From positions 1 to 58,843 of the forward strand of contig MPUH01000384.1 of NCBI GenBank assembly GCA_001970955.1: a stretch of DNA of 58,843 nucleotides, in the 5' to 3' direction. Shown piece after piece: positions 10,659 through 20,287 of the stretch. Within the stretch, counting starts at the first letter, position 1. Each line of letters opens with the position of its first letter. Under the pieces are notes generated by a model, which worked only from the letters and a program-made list of their open reading frames with translations, was not told the DNA's origin and did no database searches. The position numbers and the translations under genes are program-made. Source of the stretch: Stentor coeruleus. Its lineage: Eukaryota; Ciliophora; Heterotrichea; Heterotrichida; Stentoridae.

Positions 10659-12266
10659 TTATTTACTTAGAATTGATTTGCAAAATTCATATATTTCAGG
10701 ATATTCTTCTTTCCATCTATTAGCTTGAATGCAATTACAAAATACTTCAACTTGTTTTCTATTGCAAATATCCCATACTCTTACTGTATTATCTAAAGAT
10801 CCAGAAACTATATATCTTCCATCTTTAGTTCCAATAATATTTTCAACAGTATCTACATGGCAAGGCATCACAGATTCCTTAATATTTTGTTAAAGATTCC
10901 AAATGCTGATAATTGAATCAGCTGAACAATAAACAATTTTTTTGCTATCAGTTGTAATAGCAATTGAACAAATATAATCATTATTATCAGCAATTGTATA
11001 TTCTAATCTAGCTTCATCTATATTCCAAATTTTTACAGTTTTATCTGATGATCCAGATATCAAGTACTTATCATTCCGAGAAATACCAATACATAAAATC
11101 TCTGATCTATGTCCTTTAAAACAAAAATTAATTTTCTCTTCTAACAGATTCCAGCATATAATTGTAGCATCAGCAGATCCAGACAATAAAACTTTGCCAT
11201 TAGATCTAAATGCAATACATCTTACAATATTTGTATGCTTTTCTAGCACATGAATAAGTTTCTTTTCATTAACAGACCAAATTCTTATTGTATGATCCCC
11301 AGCACCTGATGCTATATATTTTTTATTATCAGTAATTGCAACACATGATACAATATTATTATGCCCATAAAAAACATTTTCAATATTTTTTGTATTTAAA
11401 TTCCATATTATTACTGAAAAATCCCAAGAACCTGAGACAAGTAAAGTTTTATCTTTACTTATTGCCAAGCTACTAATATTTTCAGTATGTCCTTTTAGCA
11501 TGCATATTTCTTGTTTAAGTTTAAAATCCCAGAGTTTTATTGTGTAATCATGTGAGCATGAGGCAATCAAAGTTGAGTCAGATGATATGACAACACAATT
11601 AACATTATCTTTATGCCCAGTTAGTATAAAATCAAGTTTTTGGTTGTTTAAATCCCAGATTCTAATAGTTTTATCTGATGACCCAGAAATTATGTATTTA
11701 TTATCATCTGAGATTACCATTGAGTTTATAGACTTGATATGTCCTTGAATTAAAATCCCATATGTTTTAGCTAATGAATCTTGGGTTTCTTGAATATTTA
11801 AAGGATTTATTATAGGTTTGTTTTCTATACCCAAGTTTAGATAGTTAGAAATCAGTTCAAAAAGATTTTCAGAAGAGTTTTGTTTATAAGTTAGTTTTGA
11901 AGTTAGAATTTCTGTTGCCTTTTGATTTTCTTGATAAGTCAAAGATTCATTGTTAAGATAAGAGGAATATTCAATTTCAAGATTAAGAAGTTGTGATAAA
12001 GTTTCCTTATAATAATTGCTTATAGTTTTCATCAATTTTGATACTTTATTTGTTAGCATTAATCTACTTTCTCTTATAATTTCAAGTCTTTTATTGATGA
12101 GGTACTCAAATAACTCTTTTTTTTCTTGAGGTAATTTTATCTGAATGGATGTAAAACTAGCATTAGTGCCTTCAGAAAGATGCATGCTGGTATGAAGTAC
12201 TAAACATGATTCACAAAATGGTATATTTGCGCAGTTACATTGGCATATAGCATCTTGCGAGCACAA
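10659..12266 (-). CDS. B-box/WD40-repeat protein interrupted by an in-frame TAA
   Basis: The N-terminus has B-box-like zinc ligands (C..C......C.C, then C..C....H), a helical coiled-coil-like linker (about 50-160), and WD40 repeats marked by SGSSDKTIRIWDL, SCSHDYTIKLWDF, SGSWDFSVIIWNL and SGAGDHTIRIWSV, plus SGSADATIICWNL and SGSSDKTVKIWNI. After IISIWNL comes TAA (10890-10892), yet the same frame continues QNIKESV, then a final repeat SGSLDNTVRVWDI to a TAA at 10659. Repeat spacing across the stop is exact. So either the gene has a nonsense allele or sequencing error, or readthrough completes the propeller. The start is unresolved: no in-frame ATG precedes the first cysteine pair. Such proteins are usually scaffolds. 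Confidence 0.75.
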
Positions 12267-12423
12267 AAAGCATATCTATATAATCTAAAACTACCTTTAT
12301 TCCATTGATATAACTCAAAAAAATGCCCAATCTTTACATCATAAACCTATTCTCATCATAATTTTTTTAAATCAAAACCTAAAAAATCAATACTATTATT
12401 TCTCCCATTTATAATAATCTCTA

Positions 12424-13014
12424 ATGAAGTTAAACAGAGATTTTCAATCACCATTTATCTACAGAGCCTGCACTCCAAAATCTACAATCCAACAAGAAAA
12501 TCAAACAATGACCCAAACTTCTCCATCTGATTATAAGCCCCGAGATTTCGCAGGTTTTAATCAAGTTCTTAGAACAAGTAAAGAATTATCATATGTTCAT
12601 CGACACCTTTTTAGCACTAAAGCTAAAAGGATTAGAAGCCGAAATTCAAATTATGATAAAAGTACTGATGCTAATGAGTATTTTGATAAAGATAGTGATA
12701 GTGAAATTCTTGAACCAAAACTTAAGTCTATTAACATTGTAAAAACTCAAACTTGTAGTACTGATGATAAAGAAAAAATAACAAAAATATTAGATTATCC
12801 TATGACTATAAAAAGTATGAGAAGGAAAATTAAATATAAAAAAGCAGAATTAAGGCAAAGGACTAGTTCAGAGAAAAATAGGACTGAAAACCAATTTCCC
12901 CCTGCGGTGAAGAGCTTTGATATGATTATTATTTCTAAGAATGGTAAGAGGATTACTAAAAAATATGAATTTTCATCTATACGAATACAAAGTCCTATAA
13001 AAATAAAAAAATAG
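12424..13014 (+). CDS. hypothetical basic protein
   Basis: A 196-residue, Lys/Arg/Ser-rich hydrophilic protein without a recognised domain. It carries basic clusters, for example TKAKRIRSR near residue 66, MRRKIKYKKAELRQR near 135, and a C-terminal end PIKIKK. No membrane segment, zinc motif or repeat is apparent. A C-rich, G-poor leader (12300-12423) precedes the ATG and the stop is TAG, as for other genes here. It lies divergently from the WD40 gene. Confidence 0.55.
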   Translation: MKLNRDFQSPFIYRACTPKSTIQQENQTMTQTSPSDYKPRDFAGFNQVLRTSKELSYVHRHLFSTKAKRIRSRNSNYDKSTDANEYFDKDSDSEILEPKLKSINIVKTQTCSTDDKEKITKILDYPMTIKSMRRKIKYKKAELRQRTSSEKNRTENQFPPAVKSFDMIIISKNGKRITKKYEFSSIRIQSPIKIKK

Positions 13015-13655
13015 GTAGTTTTTTTTAGATGTAAATAGTATTATGGATTTTAAAGCTTGAAATAATATATTTTGTGTTTTTTGATGACAAATTGGTAATT
13101 GGATGCTTTTGATGTGTTAGCTTTATGATAAATGTTAATAGTTATTTATATACTACGTTACACATTATCGAATATATTAAATAATATTATTTGTTATTAA
13201 GTTAAAAAGAAACCCCCCTTATATTCAAATCTTATAAAATATACCCCCCTCCCTTTTAGATTTACGAAACGAATGATATTTATAAGCAATAACGAAAAAA
13301 TATTTTTTCCTAAATTTGCTTATAAATATCATCAAGCTTTCTATTTTATCATAACTGCAATCTATCCTATAAGATAATAATCAATACAATTTTACTCTAA
13401 GTATTTAATTTCTCACGAACATTTAGTATCTATTTATTAGCATCTTAGCACAAAAAACTTTCTGATACTTATATGCCCTATTTCCTAATCTAAAAAACAT
13501 CAAAAACTAATCATCTTAAAAGCATCAACAATCAAAAACTTGTAATTATTTCCTATAATCCTCAATGAAAATATCTATATAAATACTCTGACCATACTTC
13601 ATAAATACTAAACTAAACCTAATCATATAACCTAATACGTATCAAAAATTATAAT
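13015..13655. other. intergenic region with C-runs and an inverted repeat
   Basis: Holds two CCCCCC runs at 13213-13218 and 13244-13249 (the latter followed by TCCC) and a 17-nt inverted repeat at 13273-13332. No gene is seen. The 250 nt before the CDK9-like ATG are G-poor. Confidence 0.55.
13273..13332. repeat. 17-nt inverted repeat (hairpin-forming)
   Basis: The arm atgatatttataagcaa (13273-13289) is exactly reverse-complementary to ttgcttataaatatcat (13316-13332), with a 26-nt spacer. It could form a hairpin in RNA or a cruciform in DNA. Its role is unknown; it lies in the upstream half of the interval before the CDK9-like gene. Confidence 0.8.
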
Positions 13656-14810
13656 ATGAATTTCACATCAGCTTGGCGCTGTAGACCTGCAAGTAACTTT
13701 GAAAAACTAGATCAAGTTGGTGAAGGGACATATGGAAACGTATTTAAAGCACGAGAGCGTATAACTAAGGTTGTCTTCGCCATGAAAAAGATCAAAATGG
13801 ATCGCGAGAAAGAAGGCTTCCCTATCACAGCTTTACGAGAAATCAAACTCCTAAAACAAATGGACCACCCAAATATAATCCAATTAAAAGAAATCATAAC
13901 ATCAAAATCCCCAGACGAACGTAACCCAGGCAACGTCTACCTTCTCTTTGAATACATGGAACATGACTTAGAAGGTCTTTTAAACATGGCCAAGCCTCGT
14001 ATTGAGTTTACAATTCCTCATCTAAAATCTTATATGAAACAAATGCTTCAAGCAATCGAATATTTACATAGTAAAAAAATAGTCCATCGTGACATAAAAT
14101 GCGCTAATCTTCTAGTAAACAATCAAGGCCAAGTAAAATTAGGAGATTTCGGTTTAGCTCGTACAATAAGTGGAAATCCTCAAGAAACATATACAAATCG
14201 AGTTATAACATTATGGTATAGACCACCTGAATTATTACTAGGGGCGAACCAATATTCATTTGAAGTTGATATGTGGAGTGCTGGATGTATTATTGGGGAA
14301 ATATTAGCTAGACAACCTATGTTCCCTGAAGGTGATGAGCCGAAAATGCTTCAGAAAATCTATTCAATATGTGGGACTTTTAATGAAGAAACCTGGCCGG
14401 AATCTTGTAACTTGCCTTTATATGACAAACTTGGTCCTAAAGAAAAAATTGAGAGAACTATACAGACTAAATATAGTGATAGTTCTACATATCCAAATTT
14501 CGATCCTTTGGCAATTGACCTTATAGATAAACTTTTACAATTCAACCCTAAAAAACGTTTAACAGCAACTCAAGCTCTTGATCACCCTTATTTCCATACC
14601 CAACCTTTACCATGTAGTGAAAGTGAATTACCTAAAGTTGAGATCGAAATGCATGAATGGATGGTGAAAAAACAAAGAAAAGAAAGGCAGAATCGAGAAG
14701 GGCAGAAAGTTCAACCAAGTCAATACCCGAAACCTCCAGTCAAAAGACCTGCTGAAGGACCAAATATCAGCCCATCGAAAAAACCTCGTTTTGATGAAGA
14801 TAGAGAATAA
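13656..14810 (+). CDS. CDK9/CDK12-like cyclin-dependent kinase (P-TEFb family)
   Basis: A 384-residue Ser/Thr kinase. The cyclin-binding helix reads PITALRE, the hallmark of CDK9; the glycine loop is GEGTYGNVF. Catalytic elements are HRDIKCANLL and DFGLAR, with a T-loop TYTNRVITLWYRPPELLLG typical of the CDK9/12/plant CDKC group. The tail is basic and proline-rich, ending SPSKKPRFDEDRE, a probable nuclear localisation signal. Such kinases phosphorylate the RNA polymerase II C-terminal domain with a T/K-type cyclin to drive elongation. The long insertion after the beta5 region (TSKSPDERNPGN) is also CDK9-like. The next gene starts only 24 nt after the TAA. Confidence 0.93.
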   Translation: MNFTSAWRCRPASNFEKLDQVGEGTYGNVFKARERITKVVFAMKKIKMDREKEGFPITALREIKLLKQMDHPNIIQLKEIITSKSPDERNPGNVYLLFEYMEHDLEGLLNMAKPRIEFTIPHLKSYMKQMLQAIEYLHSKKIVHRDIKCANLLVNNQGQVKLGDFGLARTISGNPQETYTNRVITLWYRPPELLLGANQYSFEVDMWSAGCIIGEILARQPMFPEGDEPKMLQKIYSICGTFNEETWPESCNLPLYDKLGPKEKIERTIQTKYSDSSTYPNFDPLAIDLIDKLLQFNPKKRLTATQALDHPYFHTQPLPCSESELPKVEIEMHEWMVKKQRKERQNREGQKVQPSQYPKPPVKRPAEGPNISPSKKPRFDEDRE

Positions 14811-14834
14811 TAGCTTATAGGATTACTTATAATA

Positions 14835-15458
14835 ATGGAAGGAGACCCTTTTCTCGACAAGCAAAAAATCAAACTTCACTGTGTATTAAGTGCTCTTATG
14901 AACCTTTTGGTTGTAGTTATGCAAATTGTCTCTATGGCTATTAAGGAATGGGCACATTATTGCTATTTTACTATGGGACTTGTTGAAGGAAAAACTACAC
15001 ATGATGGACTTGAAGATCGAGTTTCAGGATATAATACATATTCTGATATACACTCACATATGTGTAATAGTTATAAACCAGTTATTGATGCTGCATGTCC
15101 TGATTTTTGTGATAATATTGAGAGGATGAAAAATGCTGGGATTGTTATGATTGTTTTTCAGTGTATTAGCTGTGCGATTAATATTTTTTATGTTATACTT
15201 CATGTGAGGATGTACTTTGGGAAAGTCAGTCAACATTGGGCGTATTATTATGGAGTTTGGGCACCTTCAGCTATTTTTATTATTGGCTTGACGTTTTATC
15301 TTGGAATCAGCGATTTTTATGGGATTGATAGTACTTGGAAACATAAACAGAATATTAAAACTGGGCCAGGACTTGCTTTGTCGTATTCGATTTTGGTGCT
15401 GAATTTCCTCCCTGCAATCCATTCGTATATTTTTACATCATCAAAACTTAGTAGATAG
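14835..15458 (+). CDS. four-transmembrane protein, unknown function
   Basis: A 207-residue protein with four hydrophobic segments (about residues 15-37, 97-120, 133-155 and 178-200). A large loop (about 40-95) contains four or five cysteines, including HMCNSY and CPDFCDN. The topology resembles claudin/tetraspan-like proteins, with an extracellular or lumenal cysteine loop between TM1 and TM2, but I see no family-specific signature. It starts 24 nt after the CDK stop in the same direction. The ATG (MEGDPF) is the first in frame. Stop TAG. Confidence 0.7.
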   Translation: MEGDPFLDKQKIKLHCVLSALMNLLVVVMQIVSMAIKEWAHYCYFTMGLVEGKTTHDGLEDRVSGYNTYSDIHSHMCNSYKPVIDAACPDFCDNIERMKNAGIVMIVFQCISCAINIFYVILHVRMYFGKVSQHWAYYYGVWAPSAIFIIGLTFYLGISDFYGIDSTWKHKQNIKTGPGLALSYSILVLNFLPAIHSYIFTSSKLSR

Positions 15459-15688
15459 GATTATTATAGTTTTTTAGATTAAATTATTATTTTGTGGATT
15501 TTGATTGTAATAAGAGGCTTTTAGATATAGAGTATTTTATTAGTGAAAATTAGTTATGAATATTTCTTCATAATTTTCTCAATATTTTCACATAAAAAAT
15601 CCTTAGCCTCTGCTTTCTACATATTATTTCTCATAAAATCTTTTCACCATAAACCATTACCCAAAGTTAAATTTTTACCTATCTTATT

Positions 15689-16603
15689 TTATCTATTTAA
15701 AACTTGATAAATTTTTCCCAATGAATGTATAACAAAATTAATATCTGTCGTCAATACCGTTTCAAGTTCTTGAGGCTGAGTCACTCCTGATAAAGTTAGC
15801 ATACTCAAAATCCCAGAGTTTCTGGCAAAACTCAAATCAGTGTTAATAGAATCTCCAATAATACAAGTCCTACTTAAATCAATTTCAGGTAAATTCTCAG
15901 TTAATAAATGCGTCATCATAGGATTTGGTCTACAAGTTATTATATCAGGAGATCTATTTGAAACCTTAGATATTGCAGCTATCAAAGGACCAACCCCAGG
16001 GTATTTTTTCCCTTCTACAACCAAATATTTCGAATTATTTGTAGCGATAAACAAACAATCTTTCCTTTCTAATAATAAACTACTAAGCATAACCTTTTTA
16101 AAACTAAAAGATTCATCAAAAGATACAATCACAGCACCGATTTCTTTGTTTATGTCGAAATTTTTAAGAATTTCAGAACTTGCATTTGTATGTTCTTCAA
16201 AATCATCAGGTTCAATTATTGTCAAACCTGCTAATTGTAACTCTTCTTTAAGTCCTTCTTTACCTAAAACATACACTTTATTAATTTCTGGATGATATTT
16301 TTTTAAGTATTCTGCTGTTATGTAACTGGGTGTAAAAATTTTATTAGTTTCAGTTTCGATACCGAACTTTGAGAGTTTTTGTTTAAAGCTTTCTCTACTT
16401 CTTGTTGATGAATTAGGATAGTATAAGATTGTCTTACCTAGATTTTGTAGGGTGTTTATGGATTCTTGAGCATTTTCAAGAAGTTTTTCTCCTGCGTAAA
16501 TAACCCCATCGGATTCAAGAATAAAATTATCAATGCGACCTAGAGCTGATAACATCTCGCCTGCGCTAATTTTCGATAGGACTTTGTTGTAAAAAAGAGC
16601 CAT
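15689..16603 (-). CDS. HAD-superfamily phosphatase-like protein (PGP/p-nitrophenylphosphatase family), catalytic residues altered
   Basis: A 304-residue member of the phosphoglycolate/p-nitrophenyl phosphatase branch of HAD hydrolases. Motif I, usually DxDGV with the first Asp as nucleophile, reads LESDGVIYAG here, so Glu replaces the nucleophile. Motif II is PNSSTRSR. The motif III Lys region reads ITCRPNPMM, with Arg where GKP is usual. Motif IV, CIIGDSINTDLSFARNSG, is intact. Loss of the nucleophile and Lys suggests a catalytically weak or inactive protein, perhaps regulatory; that is inference. The start Met is 13 nt from the ATG of the divergent MAP kinase. An internal Met (residue 18) could be used and would lengthen the gap to about 64 nt. 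Confidence 0.85.
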   Translation of the reverse strand: MALFYNKVLSKISAGEMLSALGRIDNFILESDGVIYAGEKLLENAQESINTLQNLGKTILYYPNSSTRSRESFKQKLSKFGIETETNKIFTPSYITAEYLKKYHPEINKVYVLGKEGLKEELQLAGLTIIEPDDFEEHTNASSEILKNFDINKEIGAVIVSFDESFSFKKVMLSSLLLERKDCLFIATNNSKYLVVEGKKYPGVGPLIAAISKVSNRSPDIITCRPNPMMTHLLTENLPEIDLSRTCIIGDSINTDLSFARNSGILSMLTLSGVTQPQELETVLTTDINFVIHSLGKIYQVLNR

Positions 16604-16616
16604 TTAGAAATTAGAA

Positions 16617-17690
16617 ATGGAAGAAGTAGTTCAAAAAGGTAAAGTCAAATTCAACTGTTCAGGGACATCATTTATTGTTGATGACCGCTATGAATATATA
16701 AAAAAAATCGGTCATGGAGCATACGGTGTTGTAGTTGCGGCCCAGGACAAAGTCCTGGGAATAAAAGTAGCGATCAAAAAAATATCGAACGCCTTTGAAG
16801 ATTTAGTCGATGCAAAGCGTATTCTACGTGAAATCCGCCTACTCCGTTTTCTTAATCATGAAAACATAATCCGCATACTAAACGTTCAAATGCCTCCATC
16901 ACGGACTGGTTATCGCGACATCTACATCATAACTGATCTTATGGAAACTGACTTACACAGAGTTATTTATTCTCGTCAAGAACTCTCCGATGATCATCTT
17001 CAATATTTTGTATATCAAACTTTACGAGGTTTATATTATATGCAAACAGCTAATATAATCCACCGCGATATCAAACCTTCAAATTTACTAGTTAACAAAA
17101 ACTGTGAACTGAAAATCTGTGACCTGGGGTTATCACGTGGTTATGACTTAACATCAGATAATTTAACTGAATATGTTGTAACACGATGGTACCGGGCTCC
17201 AGAAGTGATTTTAAATTCTTCAAACTACAATGAAAAAGTCGATGTCTGGAGTGTCGGCTGTGTATTTGCTGAACTACTTGGTAGAGCTCCATTATTTCCT
17301 GGCGAAGATTATTTGGATCAAGTTAAAAGAATTATAGGCATTCTTGGTACTCCAGATGAAGATGATATGGAATTTATAGGAAATCCTTCAGCTTTAAGGT
17401 TTATAAGCAAACTTCCAAGAAGAGATAAAGCTAAATGGAATACTATTTTTACTAAAGCTACAGAAGAATCACTTGATCTTCTTGATATGATGCTAGTTTT
17501 TAACCCTGAGAAACGCGCCACAATATTAGATTGCTTAAGAAGTCCTTATTTTAAAGACCTTCATAGCCCTGAAGATGAAACCATAGCAACCGAAGCTTTT
17601 GATTGGTCTTGTGATGACTTTGAGCTTACAAAAGAAAACCTACAGAAATACGTTTACGAAGAAGCTAAAAAATTCAAAAACTCATCATAA
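16617..17690 (+). CDS. mitogen-activated protein kinase (TEY type)
   Basis: A 357-residue MAP kinase of ERK-like layout. Features are the glycine loop IGHGAYGVV, catalytic HRDIKPSNLL, DLG in place of DFG (CDLGLSRG), and the activation lip TEY followed by VVTRWYRAPEV. The MAPK insert and C-lobe motifs are normal (VDVWSVGCVFAELL). Dual phosphorylation of the TEY Thr and Tyr by a MAP2K would activate it. In ciliates TEY kinases act in development, stress and ciliary length control; the specific role here is not inferable. The ATG at 16617 must be near the true start because the kinase fold begins at about residue 24. It faces the HAD gene across 13 nt and converges with the TTLL3-like gene (29 nt between stops). 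Confidence 0.95.
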   Translation: MEEVVQKGKVKFNCSGTSFIVDDRYEYIKKIGHGAYGVVVAAQDKVLGIKVAIKKISNAFEDLVDAKRILREIRLLRFLNHENIIRILNVQMPPSRTGYRDIYIITDLMETDLHRVIYSRQELSDDHLQYFVYQTLRGLYYMQTANIIHRDIKPSNLLVNKNCELKICDLGLSRGYDLTSDNLTEYVVTRWYRAPEVILNSSNYNEKVDVWSVGCVFAELLGRAPLFPGEDYLDQVKRIIGILGTPDEDDMEFIGNPSALRFISKLPRRDKAKWNTIFTKATEESLDLLDMMLVFNPEKRATILDCLRSPYFKDLHSPEDETIATEAFDWSCDDFELTKENLQKYVYEEAKKFKNSS

Positions 17691-17719
17691 TATCTTTATT
17701 CTGAGAAAATAATTATAAA

Positions 17720-20267
17720 TTATGTCTTAATCGCCTTTCCTTCACATAAAAGATTAAGGCCAAAAGACTGAATCGGTCTTTCCACAGCTTTTTTCGACCT
17801 ACAAAGCAATGTAAAATTCCCAGTATCAACTTTCGCTTTTTTCTTTTTTGAAGCGCAATTGTAATCAACTATAACTTTTATCGTATCTTCCATAACTTCT
17901 TTAACTAAACATTCAGTCACTGGAGTTGAATAATCCATTGCTGGACTTGAGTTTATTTCTATAAGCCATGGATTATATTCTTCATCAATCATAATATCAA
18001 ACCCAAAAAGCTCAACAGAGTTTTTACGATTATCAACTATTTCTTGTGCACATTCAAATGAATAAAGGACAATTTCTTTAACTTTAGGTTTGATTTTTTC
18101 TTCCCATAAATCCTGTCCTGTTTGTTCTCTAATATATTCAGCTAATTCTTCAGAATACCACATACTACCTTGGATTTCTGTATTATCAAATAATTCTGAG
18201 TTTTTTTGTATAGAGTTATTCGTAAGATGAATGAATTTGTTTTTAAGATTGTCGATAATAAAATCTTCAACACCAAATCTTAAATAGCATCTTTCATAAA
18301 ACCAGCATGTGACTGGATTAAAAGAAGTTAAAAGAACCCATTGTCTTATATCGAATTTTTTCCTTAAAATAAGCATTGGATTTTCTATATATTTTTGGAC
18401 TACCCATGAGCCTTCTTTTTGAACTGTATCAAGGATTTCAGGTAAAGTGTTACAACAACAGATTCCTCGACCTCTTGACAGCCCTGCAGGTTTGACAATC
18501 CAAATATTTTTACTCCCGTTGATTTGAAATTGTGGGTATTTCTCCTTAAGCCCACTAAGGATTTTTCTTGCTCGGTCAATATGACCTTGTGGGATTGGAG
18601 GAAGGGATCCAGGGTTACGAGGATCTTTTTCTATCATAGCCCACTCATTATCTTTAATTAATTCCCAAACATCAATATTCACATCGTCTATAAGTTCATC
18701 CAAATCCCTAAGCCTTCTTTCACATATATTCAAAGCTATTTCCACTGCTTTTATATCATATTTTTTCCCACTAACCACTTCTTTTAACACACATTCTGCT
18801 TGGATTGCTTTAAAATCACTAATAAAATCATCTTTTTCCCCTTGATCTGACATATCAACACATCTTGGATAAAAAGTATCAATATCCACATTATTAAACC
18901 AAATAAGGTTTTTAAGATTTCTACACAGACCAACTTTGGTTGTTATTGTCCCACTTTCATCAAAATGATTTACCATTTGATGCTCTTGTAAAGTTGACAA
19001 CTCAACATCTTTTCTTCGTAAGGTCCATTTCAGGTCAAAAATGGGACTTTCTTTTTCAGGGTTCTCAAACCAGTCTGCCTAAGTAATTCGTACTTCTATT
19101 AAGTAATGCTCTTTTTATATCAGGATATCCTCCAACAACAATAAAAATCTTATCCTTTTCTGTAAGTTTGTTCTTTTTTCTAAACACTGCAAGGTCTGTT
19201 ATAACTGGAGCTGACCATCTTTTTGGTGCCTGGCTAAGTCTTCTTAAAGCGTTTTCATCATTTTTTTTAGTTTTCCTTGGTGCTGTTGTCTGTCCTTCAG
19301 AATCATCAGATGATTCTTCAGGTTCTTCTTTAATCTCTTCTTTAACAGGTTCAGTATTTTTAGATCTAGATAATATTACTTCTCTTAAAGTTGCTTTAAG
19401 TTTTTCATCTTTCCTTTTAGCTTCTTGTTCTTTAATCAACTCCTGTTCTCTTTTATCAGCTAATTGCATCAAATGGTCTTGAGCCCTTTTTTTAATTTTC
19501 TCAGCAGCTTCTCTTCCTATTTTATGCTTTTCTTTATCTTCTTCAGCACTTGGTGGTTTAACAAGATTTTTCTTTTGATTCTTATTAATAATAGGCAAAT
19601 TGCATGCATATTTCGATCCTTTAATCTCAGCAATCTCTGTTTCTGATACAGCATTTGACCCGGCTAAACTTGATACAGTAGGTGTATATAGTTTAGAAGC
19701 TACATTGACTAATCCCATTTCTTCTTTAAGCTTTTGTTTAGCTTTTTCTTTCTTTTGTTGTTCTAATTCCTTCTGTTGTTGTTTACTTTTATTATTCTCC
19801 TGTAAAGTTTTTAACAAAGTCGCATATCTTGATCTATAATAAGCAGGAACATTAGGTTTTTTCTCACTTTCTCTATCTTCATCAGATTCTTCTTTAATCA
19901 CTTCCTCAATTTTTTTCGCTTCTTCTATTTTCTTAGCCTCTTCTTCTTTCTTAGCATTTTCTTCTTTAGCTTTTTTCATAGCTTCACTTCTTTTCATAAT
20001 AATCTTAGCAAGTCTTTCTCTTGTAAGTTCCAATTTTCTCTGTTCTTCTTCTAATTCAGTTTTCCTCATTATATTTTTCTCTTTCAAAGTTTTTATATGT
20101 TCCATGTTTCTTTCATGATAGCTTTTTTTATTTGTCCTTTGGAATTCCCCAGAGCCAGTTCTTGTCTTTTTCTTTAGTACTGGAGGTGATGATGTATGAG
20201 ATGCAAGTCTTATATCTCCTGAAGGCATACTTGTCCTTCCTTCACGTTCTAAATTCTCATCACTCAT
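17720..20267 (-). CDS. TTLL3: tubulin tyrosine ligase-like protein, TTLL3/TTLL8-type glycylase
   Basis: A two-exon gene of about 842 residues. The N-terminal 330 residues are a charged Lys/Glu coiled-coil extension. The TTL domain follows: VVGGYPDIKRALLNR joins across the splice to WFENPEKESPIFDLKW, then FDESGTITTKVGLCRNLKNL. ATP-grasp elements are IWIVKPAGLSRGRGI, VVQKYIENPMLI and FDIRQWVLLT, followed by FIHLTNNSIQKN and FGFDIMIDEEYNPWLIEIN. The family adds glycine side chains to tubulin tails in cilia. Splicing is odd: a 15-nt intron (19079-19093) leaves the frame shifted, whereas a 19-nt one (19075-19093) restores it and gives NRNW, aligned to the family's R-G-W. The start lies 20 nt from the divergent REEP gene. 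Confidence 0.92.
19075..19093 (-). other. probable 19-nt intron in the TTLL3-like gene (contains a 15-nt GT-AG)
   Basis: The minus strand reads gtacgaattacttaggcag. The first 15 nt have the standard length, A at position 10 and AG end, but splicing there leaves LLNRSRLV and a TGA. Using the AG four nt downstream restores the TTLL frame. A sequence error of one base near the junction is the alternative. Confidence 0.6.
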
Positions 20268-20287
20268 TTTAAATTTTATGAAATATA

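Noticed and set aside
12240-12330. A 16-nt intron (gttttagattatatag) just upstream of the B-box/WD40 frame to supply a start codon
   Set aside because: It starts GTT rather than GTA, and the upstream frame has no ATG before a stop, so it does not solve the start.
15840-16295. 151-codon plus-strand frame inside the HAD gene
   Set aside because: Overlaps the conserved HAD motifs on the other strand and has no domain of its own.
19168-19839. Three plus-strand frames antisense to the TTLL3-like N-terminal extension
   Set aside because: Ser/Phe/Leu-rich shadows of a Glu/Lys-rich coiled coil.
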